This document shows, in pieces, positions 25,658-33,536 of a DNA stretch of 62,797 nt; the stretch's first letter is position 1; the number at the start of each line of letters is the position of its first letter. The stretch comes from Opitutales bacterium (GTDB lineage: Bacteria; Verrucomicrobiota; Verrucomicrobiia; Opitutales; JABSRG01). Position numbers and translations under genes: made by a program. The notes beneath the pieces were generated by a model. It did no database searches. It was given only the letters and a program-made list of their open reading frames with translations, and had not been told where the DNA came from. The DNA lies in contig JANQKZ010000015.1 in NCBI GenBank assembly GCA_028280845.1, forward strand, positions 1 through 62,797, given 5' to 3'.

Positions 25658-26032
25658 ATGAGAACGATGACGAAACCTATTTTCATCCTTGCCCTTTTCG
25701 TCGCTGCAACCAGCGGCCTTTTTGCCCAGAATGTGTCCGAAATCCAACAACGGATCAAGGAGCGCCTTCCCAAGGTGGACGAACTGAAACTTTCCCAGAA
25801 GGTTGGGGAGAACAACAAGGGATACCTTGAAGCACGAGCCAGCCTCAGTCCATCCGAACAAAAAATCCTGGCCGAGGTAAACGCTGACCGGAAGACGCTC
25901 TATGGGATTGCCGCCAAGCGTGCGGGGAGCTCGGCTGACCAGGTGGGAAAACAGCGGGCGGCCACTGTTCGTGAGCGGAGTCCGAAGGGGATATGGATCC
26001 AGGAGGCTGACGGGACCTGGAAGAAGAAATAG
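25658..26032 (+). CDS. ydbL: YdbL-like DUF1318 periplasmic protein
   Basis: A 124-residue secreted protein of the DUF1318/YdbL family. The signal peptide (IFILALFVAATSGLFAQ) cleaves after FAQ. The mature chain begins with a helix (VSEIQQRIKERLPKVDELK) and contains the conserved GYLEARASLSPSEQKILAEVNADRKTLYGIAAKR. E. coli YdbL is thought to modulate the YdbH-YnbE complex. ATG 25658 was chosen over the upstream TTG 25643 because a GGAG lies 9 bases ahead of it. It is the last gene of the operon; no terminator is evident. Confidence 0.82.
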   Translation: MRTMTKPIFILALFVAATSGLFAQNVSEIQQRIKERLPKVDELKLSQKVGENNKGYLEARASLSPSEQKILAEVNADRKTLYGIAAKRAGSSADQVGKQRAATVRERSPKGIWIQEADGTWKKK

Positions 26033-26146
26033 CGGGTTGGGCCTTGGACCTGAAGCCTGTTTCCCGGTCCCAAATGATCGGATCGGGAGCCTTTACAGAG
26101 CCGTGCATCTATTGATATAGTCACGACTTTCCTAAATTCATTTCGA

Positions 26147-29100
26147 TTGAGGCAAACGACCGGCAACTCTTCCGGGTCTGTTGAGGCGGAACCCAAGCTC
26201 GCTTCGGTCCAGTGGCATCGGTTACTGGCGCACGCCCTGGTTTTCGGGCTCACCCTTTTAGGGATTAAGCTCGGGCAGCTGATGACGGCCCCGGGGGAGG
26301 AAATCATTAGCGGGCTCATCTGGCCGAACACAGGAATCGGACTTGTATGCATGGTCCTGGGGGGCGTTCCCTACTTGGTGACCTATGCGTTGGGGAATCT
26401 AGCCGGGTTTTTTGTGGAGGGCATGTCCTTTCCCTTTTTGTTTGCTAACGCGGTATCTTACATCGCTGGAGCCTGGGTGGGAGGCAATCTGATCCGCCGG
26501 TTTATGCCGACCCGGTATACGATGGAGCGCATCCGGGACGTATTTGTTTTTTTCCTGACAGGTGTGGTCATGTCGTCGCTTGTGTCTTCTCTGCTGAGTG
26601 TCGCCAGCTTTCTGGTTTTTTTCTCCCATATTACCGGGGGAGATTTTTTTCATCTGTTCTTTCCGCATTGGTTGGCGGATGCCCTGGGCGTGCTCATATT
26701 TGCTCCCTTTTTTCTCGTCTGGTCGGCGAGGGCTCACATTTTCTGGCGGAATAACCAGCTGGTTGAAGTCTTGATCTGGCTATTCGCCCTCGTAGTCTTT
26801 GGCGTATCGGTGTTTGGAAATTGGGCCCCTACCGATACCTTGGGGTATCCCTTGGAACTTGCTTTGTTTCCGCTCATGGCTTGGGGGGCAGTTCGCTTTG
26901 GACAGAAGGGGACTGTGGCGGGAATGGTGGTCCTCGCCATCATGGCGATCTGGCAGCTCCTCAAAGTATTTGGAGATGATCAGCTTTCGCTTTCGCAGAG
27001 CCCAGTTTTCATGTGGGCCTTTATCGGGGTAATCGGGGGAACTACACTGTTTCTCGGTGCTATTATTGCGGAGATCAAATCGAGGGAACAGGAAGCCTCT
27101 GATAATGAAACCCGGCTGCGCGCCTTCATTGATGCTATGCCGGATATCGCCTTCCTCGTGGATGAGGAAGGGACGGTGAGCGAGATATTTTCATCTGGTC
27201 GGGATCTCTATGCGGAGTTTGCCCTTCAGATTCAGCAGCGCCATATCACGGAGATAGTACCAGAGGAAACCATACAATTCATCGACAAGGCCCTCCATAC
27301 GGGGCAGGTCCAGACGGTAGAATACCCACTGGTTCTTAAAAATCAGACGTGGTGGTTTGAAGGCAGAATCTCTCCCTTGGCTGGCTCGGCGGAGGAACTC
27401 TTCGATAGAAAAGGGCTGGGAAGCGTGATCTGGGTGTCTTACGAGATCACGGAACGCAAACGCAATGAGACGATCCTGGCCAAACATGATGCCCTTTTAC
27501 AGGCCTCCTCAACGGCTAAGAACACACTCCTTACCCTGGTTGATTACGAAGAAGCGCTGAACCAGGTGTTGATTACCATCGGGCAGAATCTGGAAACCGG
27601 GCGTATCTATATCTATGAGAATTTTCGCGATCGACGGACGGGGAATGAGCATTGCGAATGCCGATTTGAGTGGACTGACGACGGGGTAAAAACATATCTG
27701 ACGGACGAGGAGGAATCATCCATTGACTATGCTGTCGACCTGCCGGGTTGGTATGAAATCCTCAGGGAACAGCAGATGGTGTCGGGGCGAATCAAGGATT
27801 TTGAGTCTCCTATCCCGGAGTGGATGGAGGCCCGCGGGACCTATGCCATTGCCATTGCCCCGATCATAGTAGATCAGACCTTTTGGGGCTTTCTGGGAGT
27901 GGATGTCCTGGACAAGAGCTGGAGCTGGACCCCAAACGAGCTCAGTGTTCTCGAATTGATGGCTGGCTCTATCGGTGGCTTCCTGAAGACCAAGCAAAAT
28001 GCAGAGGAGTTACAGGAAGCGAAGGTGGCGGCCGACGAGGCCAATGCGGCGAAGAGTGAATTTCTCGCCATGATGAGCCATGAAATTCGCACGCCCATGA
28101 ACGCGATCTTGGGCTTCGCCGATTTGATGAACCAGACGGGTATGCAGGAAGACCAGCGGGAGTACCTTGAAATTATCCAGCGATCCGGAAAATCCCTTCT
28201 CGAACTGATCAACAATATCCTGGACTACTCCAAGATTGAATCGAGGAAGATTGAGCTGGAGGAGGCCCCTTTCAGTTTGGAACAGATCATCTGTGAGGTG
28301 ATTGAAATGGTATTAGTCCGGGCCCAGGAAAAGGGGGTTCAGGTAGATTTTGAAATCATTGGACATATGCCTGAAATGTTCTCCGGTGATCCTCACCGCA
28401 TGCGTCAGATATTCCTCAACCTCGTTAATAATGCAGTTAAATTTACCAAGGAGGGCAGTGTGTGGATTAAGGCAGAGGCCATTCCGACTGGAAAGCCAAA
28501 TGAATTCCAACTGCATAACCGTGTGATTGATACTGGGATCGGGATATCTCCAAGCAAGATTCAGAAGCTGTTCCGGCCGTTTACGCAGGTGGATTCCTCG
28601 ACTACCCGTCAATTTGGAGGAACCGGTTTGGGATTGGTCATCAGCAAGCGACTGGCGGAGCGAATGGGTGGAAAGATGTGGGTCGAAAGTGAAAAGGGGA
28701 AGGGCTCTACCTTTCATTTTACTGCGATCCTGGAAATCCTGGAGCAGGAGGAGATCGAGGAAACCAACTCGCTGACCACTGGCACCAGCCTGGATCCCGA
28801 ATTTGCGCAGCATTACCCTATGAATATTCTTTTGGCTGAGGATGAGCCGGTGAACCAGATGATCGCGGAGGAAATTTTACGCCAACTGGGATATAAGGCG
28901 ACTATCGTAGGTGATGGATTGAAGGCCCTGGGCGAGGTAGAAACGGGCAGATACGATGTCGTTCTAATGGATATTCACATGCCGGGAATTGATGGATGGG
29001 AAGTAACCCGGCGGGTTCGAAACGGGTCCGCTGGCGAGGGGCTCGAAACCCAATACATCGTGGCCCTCACGGCCTTCGCGCTGGAGGAGGACAAAAAGAA

Positions 29101-29218
29101 GTGCCTGGACGCTGGAATGAATGATTACCTGAGTAAGCCCATTCAGATCGAATACCTCAAACTGGCTCTGGAACGAGCCTATTTGGCCCTAAATACTGAA
29201 GCTTCTGAAAAAAATTAG
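26147..29218 (+). CDS. MASE1 hybrid sensor histidine kinase with PAS, GAF and receiver
   Basis: A 1023-residue membrane sensor. About eight helices of a MASE1 domain (roughly 25-310) are followed by a PAS domain (RLRAFIDAMPDIAFLVDEEG, about 325-440) and a GAF domain (about 450-620; LVDYEEALNQVLITIGQNLE, then APIIVDQTFWGFLGVDVL). The transmitter has SHEIRTPMNAILGF with His645, NLVNNAVKFT and GGTGLGLVIS. A receiver follows with the acceptor Asp942 in VLMDIHMPGIDG. The start is TTG at 26147, with no better ATG upstream of the first helix. It is a relative of the kinase at 13478-16453, with GAF replacing the second PAS. The signal is unknown. Confidence 0.88.
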   Translation: MRQTTGNSSGSVEAEPKLASVQWHRLLAHALVFGLTLLGIKLGQLMTAPGEEIISGLIWPNTGIGLVCMVLGGVPYLVTYALGNLAGFFVEGMSFPFLFANAVSYIAGAWVGGNLIRRFMPTRYTMERIRDVFVFFLTGVVMSSLVSSLLSVASFLVFFSHITGGDFFHLFFPHWLADALGVLIFAPFFLVWSARAHIFWRNNQLVEVLIWLFALVVFGVSVFGNWAPTDTLGYPLELALFPLMAWGAVRFGQKGTVAGMVVLAIMAIWQLLKVFGDDQLSLSQSPVFMWAFIGVIGGTTLFLGAIIAEIKSREQEASDNETRLRAFIDAMPDIAFLVDEEGTVSEIFSSGRDLYAEFALQIQQRHITEIVPEETIQFIDKALHTGQVQTVEYPLVLKNQTWWFEGRISPLAGSAEELFDRKGLGSVIWVSYEITERKRNETILAKHDALLQASSTAKNTLLTLVDYEEALNQVLITIGQNLETGRIYIYENFRDRRTGNEHCECRFEWTDDGVKTYLTDEEESSIDYAVDLPGWYEILREQQMVSGRIKDFESPIPEWMEARGTYAIAIAPIIVDQTFWGFLGVDVLDKSWSWTPNELSVLELMAGSIGGFLKTKQNAEELQEAKVAADEANAAKSEFLAMMSHEIRTPMNAILGFADLMNQTGMQEDQREYLEIIQRSGKSLLELINNILDYSKIESRKIELEEAPFSLEQIICEVIEMVLVRAQEKGVQVDFEIIGHMPEMFSGDPHRMRQIFLNLVNNAVKFTKEGSVWIKAEAIPTGKPNEFQLHNRVIDTGIGISPSKIQKLFRPFTQVDSSTTRQFGGTGLGLVISKRLAERMGGKMWVESEKGKGSTFHFTAILEILEQEEIEETNSLTTGTSLDPEFAQHYPMNILLAEDEPVNQMIAEEILRQLGYKATIVGDGLKALGEVETGRYDVVLMDIHMPGIDGWEVTRRVRNGSAGEGLETQYIVALTAFALEEDKKKCLDAGMNDYLSKPIQIEYLKLALERAYLALNTEASEKN

Positions 29219-29269
29219 ACAAAACCTCCGGAGGAGACCGCTTTTTAGAGAAATCTAACCTTGGACCCA

Positions 29270-30205
29270 ATGAAAATTCTGACACTTCAAACGATTCTTT
29301 TTCTGTTGATTACCCCCTTTCTTCTGATGGCAGGGGAGACGGAAACGATTGAAAAATCATTTCCTGTTAACGAGCCCGGGCTCCTCACCGTAGGCTTGGA
29401 CTTTGGTGCTATAGAAGTCAGGGGGGCTGACACGGACACGGTCACCTTCACTGCTGAAATTGACTACCGGACCAATGACTCGAAGGAGATTGCGGACCGA
29501 AAGAAACGCCTTGAATGGTCCTTCGATAGCGGAGATCACGGCGTCGAAATCAACATGGATTACGACCGGCCGAGCGGCGGATGGGGATGGGGTAAGAAAA
29601 GTCCTGAAATTAAGGTCAAAGTGACGGTGCCCCATGAGTTTTCTACCGATCTGGGAACGGCTGGAGGACATATCAAGGTGCACAAGCTGGAAGGTACCAT
29701 TGAAGGGAAGACCGCAGGCGGTCACATTGATCTGAGCCAAATCCACGGAAATGTAAATATGTCTACCAGTGGGGGCCATATTCAGATAGCGAGCACGGAG
29801 GGGGATATCGTCGTCCGTACCAGCGGCGGGCACATTTCGATGAAAGATTCTGTTGGCAAAGTAGACGCTAAGACCAGTGGCGGGCATATCGATCTCAATC
29901 GGGTGCATGGACAAGTTGATGCGAAAACCAGTGGCGGTCACATCAAGGCAGTGATTGATGGTCCGCTGGTCGGTGATTGTTCCATGCGAACGAGTGGTGG
30001 TAGCATCACCGTTTACATCAACGATGATGTGTCGGCTGAACTCTATGCCAAAACTTCAGCCGGATCCGTATCAACCAATGTTCCGGTTCAGCTCGAAGGA
30101 AAATTAAAACGAGATCAGATTGCCGGGAGAATTGGTGAAGGTGGGCATCAGCTCAACCTGCAGACCAGCGGCGGCTCGATTCGGTTGATGAAGCAGGAAT
30201 CCTGA
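29270..30205 (+). CDS. DUF4097-type beta-solenoid protein with GGHI repeats
   Basis: A 311-residue secreted protein. A signal peptide (ILFLLITPFLLMAGE) precedes a region starting TIEKSFPVNEPGLLTVGLDFG, the usual N-terminal part of DUF4097/putative adhesin proteins. From about residue 125 the motif (T)(A/S)GGHI recurs six times, then GGSI twice, at intervals of about 19 residues, as expected of a right-handed beta-solenoid whose turns are stacked. Such proteins are cell-envelope associated; their role is not well defined. The ATG at 29270 is chosen; a TTG 9 bases upstream is in frame. It lies 51 bases after the kinase stop and may be coexpressed. Confidence 0.78.
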   Translation: MKILTLQTILFLLITPFLLMAGETETIEKSFPVNEPGLLTVGLDFGAIEVRGADTDTVTFTAEIDYRTNDSKEIADRKKRLEWSFDSGDHGVEINMDYDRPSGGWGWGKKSPEIKVKVTVPHEFSTDLGTAGGHIKVHKLEGTIEGKTAGGHIDLSQIHGNVNMSTSGGHIQIASTEGDIVVRTSGGHISMKDSVGKVDAKTSGGHIDLNRVHGQVDAKTSGGHIKAVIDGPLVGDCSMRTSGGSITVYINDDVSAELYAKTSAGSVSTNVPVQLEGKLKRDQIAGRIGEGGHQLNLQTSGGSIRLMKQES

Positions 30206-30228
30206 TCAAACAACCGAGTTGTATCTAT

Positions 30229-31254
30229 TTACCGGCCCTGGCGGACTTCCTGGAAGGCTGCCAGGGCTTGTTTTGCTCCCGCATGCTTCCCGTCGGCACG
30301 GATGGCTTTCTGGTAGCTTATGATAGCCTCCTGTGCGTCTTCCATGACGTGAAAAGCAATTTCTCCAACCAAAAACCAGGCCTGGGCATGTCCCGGGTCC
30401 TCTGGGCTGAAGGTAGCATAGAGACCGGCAGATTTTCGTAGCAAGCCATCGGCGCTTTCGAACACTCCCCGAGCGGTTTCCTCTTGGCCTGACTGAATCA
30501 AGACCCTCGCATAGGTGAATAGAATACTCCCCAAGTTCAAGTGACGGTCCGGGTCCTGAGGGGCGGCGTTAACGACCTGAACCAAGGCCTGGATTCCACC
30601 ATTGTAATCCCCGGATTGCAGGCTGGTGAGACCTTCCTTTTCCAGGGCTTTGACGGCTTCTTCGTCGACGTAGAAGCTGGGGTAGCTCCAAGAGCTATTA
30701 AAAAAGGCCTGCGACCAGGAATTCATGACCGGCTTTAGCTGATGGATGAGGTTCGCTCGATCCTCGGAGTAAACACGAAAGGCAAAGCGGTAGGAGATAA
30801 CCATATCCCGAGGGTTATCCACTTTGCGGTAGCGCCACATGTTGAATTCATGAAATCTGGGGGTGTCGTTGTTGTGCACGAGAAAACGAAGACGGGCATC
30901 TTTTCCTCCCTCCACAACCTGGAGGGCCACATTCGAATCGGGGAAAGCCTGTTTGACCGTGGTTTCCTGTTCCCGGGCGAGTTGGCCGGCATCTATACTA
31001 TTGTAGTATGACCGGATAATGAGCGCCTTTGACCAGTTCTCCAGGGTCCGTCGATCAGAGGGAATTGCGGGATCGTGGAAAAAATATTCGTTCAAGACCC
31101 CGGCTTCATCCGCCCCGGAAAACCCGAGATAATAGACTTCATCGAGAAAGGTAAGCCGTTGGGATGGGCGTTGGGTGTCCTGAGCACTGAGTTGTGCCAT
31201 ATTACCAAAAACCGCTACCCAAAGGCAGAGACAGAGGAGGGAAACAAAGCGCAT
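30229..31254 (-). CDS. Secreted TPR protein, hypothetical
   Basis: A 341-residue exported protein when started at the ATG giving MRFVSLLCLCLWVAVFG. The signal peptide ends near QLSAQ. Residues 30-210 form a beta-rich domain of no recognised family (VYYLGFSGADEAGVLNEYFF, ENWSKALIIRSYYNS, ARLRFLVHNND). The C-terminal third carries about three TPR units (GLTSLQSGDYNGGIQALVQV, DPDRHLNLGSILFTYARVL, HAQAWFLVGEIAFHV). It is convergent with the DUF4097 gene, with only 23 bases between. The function is unknown. Confidence 0.7.
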   Translation of the reverse strand: MRFVSLLCLCLWVAVFGNMAQLSAQDTQRPSQRLTFLDEVYYLGFSGADEAGVLNEYFFHDPAIPSDRRTLENWSKALIIRSYYNSIDAGQLAREQETTVKQAFPDSNVALQVVEGGKDARLRFLVHNNDTPRFHEFNMWRYRKVDNPRDMVISYRFAFRVYSEDRANLIHQLKPVMNSWSQAFFNSSWSYPSFYVDEEAVKALEKEGLTSLQSGDYNGGIQALVQVVNAAPQDPDRHLNLGSILFTYARVLIQSGQEETARGVFESADGLLRKSAGLYATFSPEDPGHAQAWFLVGEIAFHVMEDAQEAIISYQKAIRADGKHAGAKQALAAFQEVRQGR

Positions 31255-31361
31255 GGTGTGCAAATATAGCTGATAGTTAGATTTGACCAAGCCTTTTGAA
31301 TGACGCTAATCGTGTAGGTTTAAATCTACTACTCGCGAAAAATCTGCACAAAAATCGTCTC

Positions 31362-32090
31362 ATGCGTCGGGCTATTATCAGTGACATCCATGCCAATATT
31401 CATGCATTGGATGCTGTTCTCAAGGACATTGAGCGCCAGGCGGTAGAGACTATTATCTGTCTCGGAGATGTGGTTGGCTATGGTGCTTTTCCTGAAGATT
31501 GCGTCACTAAGGTCCGGGAACGATGTTCTACCACGATCCTCGGTAACCATGACTACATGGCAGGCAACGACTTTCAGCTTGAAGGATATTTCGATGATGC
31601 CCGAAAGAGCCTGGAATGGACTCGAGGCCGTTTGAACGATGCGGACCGGGCCTTCCTAAACGGTCTTCCAATTCTGTTTGAGGAGAGTCAGACCACTTAT
31701 GTCCATGCCTCTCTTCATGAACCGACCACCTGGGAATACCTGGATTTCGGAGGTGATTTCCAGCGCCACTTTGCTCTGCAGAAAACGCCCGTTTGTTTCG
31801 TCGGGCACACGCATATGCCAGGGATTTTTACGAATGAAGTCATGGGGTCGCATGAGCTTACCTGGAATGCTCCCATTTCCTTACCGAATCGAGATCAGGT
31901 GCTCGTCAATGCCGGTTCGGTTGGACAACCTCGAGACCAGGAACCCCGGGCCTGCTACGTAATTTATGATGAAATGCAGCGGGTCGTGACCTTCCGCCGC
32001 GTTAACTATGAGATTCAACGAGCTCAGAATGGGATTCGGGCTGTCAAGTTGCCTGTCTTTTTGGCGGAACGGTTGGCCGAGGGGGTTTAG
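31362..32090 (+). CDS. Metallophosphoesterase, YfcE/MJ0936-like
   Basis: A 242-residue calcineurin-like phosphoesterase. The metal-binding motifs are all present: RAIISDIHANIHALDAVL (DxH), ICLGDVVGYG (GDxxGYG), LGNHDYM (GNHD), YVHASLHEP and CFVGHTHMPGIF (GHTH), and VNAGSVGQPRD near the end. It would hydrolyse phosphodiesters or phosphomonoesters in the cytosol using two metal ions. The ATG at 31362 is chosen because the protein then begins directly with the first beta-strand; the longer frame adds an unrelated 22 residues. Confidence 0.88.
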   Translation: MRRAIISDIHANIHALDAVLKDIERQAVETIICLGDVVGYGAFPEDCVTKVRERCSTTILGNHDYMAGNDFQLEGYFDDARKSLEWTRGRLNDADRAFLNGLPILFEESQTTYVHASLHEPTTWEYLDFGGDFQRHFALQKTPVCFVGHTHMPGIFTNEVMGSHELTWNAPISLPNRDQVLVNAGSVGQPRDQEPRACYVIYDEMQRVVTFRRVNYEIQRAQNGIRAVKLPVFLAERLAEGV

Positions 32091-32214
32091 GTCAGAGGAC
32101 CTGGGTGACGGAATTTAGAAGGTCGCTCGCCTAAGAGCCGGATTTCACGCTTAACGGGAGAAATAGACCGGGGTAGGCTATGAAACCGGTTGAGTACACC
32201 TAAGGGATTGACCA

Positions 32215-32340
32215 ATGTCCGACTTTGTTAAACCACTCCACAACGGGCTCGAGGGGGTATTATCCATCAATTTGGTCGGATGGGACGTCTACGATATGGT
32301 TCGGGGATTCATTGCTTTGGATTATATCAAAACGCTCTAG
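32215..32340 (+). CDS. Possible small protein, 41 residues
   Basis: An ATG with AAGGGA about 8 bases upstream opens a 41-codon frame, [20 protein letters not shown] continuing to DYIKTL. The composition is protein-like, with amphipathic stretches, and it resembles nothing known to me. It overlaps the end of the convergent tdh gene by 4 bases. It may be chance or a remnant. Confidence 0.25.
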   Translation: MSDFVKPLHNGLEGVLSINLVGWDVYDMVRGFIALDYIKTL

Positions 32341-33368
32341 GGATTGGACCAGTGGAGGATGACTTTGCCGGAATCTCCGCTCCGCATGACATCAAAGCCT
32401 TCCTGAAAGTCGGTATAATCGAAACGGTGGGTGATGACGGGGGAAATGTCTAACCCAGTCTGGATCATAGCGGTCATCTTGTACCAAGTCTCATACATTT
32501 CCCTCCCATAGATGCCCTTAATGGTGAGCATATTGAAAATTACCTTGTTCCAGTCGATGGCAGCTTGCCCGGGAAGGATACCGAGGAGGGCGATCTTTCC
32601 TCCCTGACAGGAGTTTTGCAAAATGTCGTCCATGGCCTTGGGGTTGCCCGACATTTCGAGGGACACATCGAATCCCTCCTTCATGCCGAGTTCATGCTGA
32701 ACCTGGTCGAGGGATTCCTCCGTGATATTGACGGTGCGAGTGGCGCCCAATCTGGCAGCGAGGGCCAAGCGTTTGGGGTTTACATCGGTAATGACGACGT
32801 GGCGGGCCCCGGCATGCTTGACAATTGCGGCAGCCATACACCCGATAGGGCCTGCGCCCGTGATCAGGATATCTTCCCCCAGGACATCAAAGGACAAGGC
32901 GGTGTGGGTAGCATTACCCAGGGGGTCGAAACAAGAAATAATCTCGAGCGGGATATTGGGATCTGCATGCCAGACATTAGTCATCGGAAGGACGATGTAT
33001 TCAGCAAAGGCACCAGGGCGGTTGACGCCAACGCCTTGAGTGTCCGCACACAAGTGCCGGCGACCTGCCAGACAGTTTCGACATTTCCCGCAGACGACAT
33101 GTCCCTCTCCACTTACTATTTCGCCAGGAAAAAAGTCGTTCACATTACTCCCGACAGATTCGATGACGCCGACAAATTCATGCCCAACCACCATGGGGAC
33201 GGGGATTGTTTTCTGCGCCCATTCATCCCAGTTGTATATATGAACATCGGTACCACAGATAGAGGCCTTGAGGACGCGAATGCATACGTCGTTAATTCCC
33301 ACTTCGGGTTCGGGTACATCGGTGAGCCAGAGCCCCTCCGATGCTTCTTTTTTGACTAAAGCTTTCAT
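32337..33368 (-). CDS. tdh: L-threonine 3-dehydrogenase
   Basis: A 343-residue zinc-dependent medium-chain dehydrogenase oxidising threonine to 2-amino-3-ketobutyrate with NAD+. The catalytic-zinc site is in [15 protein letters not shown] and GHEFVG, the structural-zinc cysteines in [19 protein letters not shown], and the NAD-binding Rossmann motif in [12 protein letters not shown]. The segment [12 protein letters not shown] and the C-terminal [20 protein letters not shown]-like stretch are characteristic of Tdh rather than other alcohol dehydrogenases. No kbl (2-amino-3-ketobutyrate CoA ligase) gene is adjacent. The length is exactly that of typical Tdh. Confidence 0.93.
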   Translation of the reverse strand: MKALVKKEASEGLWLTDVPEPEVGINDVCIRVLKASICGTDVHIYNWDEWAQKTIPVPMVVGHEFVGVIESVGSNVNDFFPGEIVSGEGHVVCGKCRNCLAGRRHLCADTQGVGVNRPGAFAEYIVLPMTNVWHADPNIPLEIISCFDPLGNATHTALSFDVLGEDILITGAGPIGCMAAAIVKHAGARHVVITDVNPKRLALAARLGATRTVNITEESLDQVQHELGMKEGFDVSLEMSGNPKAMDDILQNSCQGGKIALLGILPGQAAIDWNKVIFNMLTIKGIYGREMYETWYKMTAMIQTGLDISPVITHRFDYTDFQEGFDVMRSGDSGKVILHWSNP

Positions 33369-33536
33369 AAAATTCTAACACATAATCTTATTCTCTGTCA
33401 TAACCTAAAACCAAATCTTAATTCCTTCGTAGGAGCAGGCTTTATCGATGGTGCTTTACGGAAAGGCGCAGAGGTCAGACGGCGATTGCAGATGGTCGAG
33501 GACGGATTCCCCCTTACCGCTCCGGAAATAATGAAC

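Noticed and set aside
32091-32214. Terminator for the phosphoesterase gene
   Set aside because: No stem followed by a T-run was found in this spacer.
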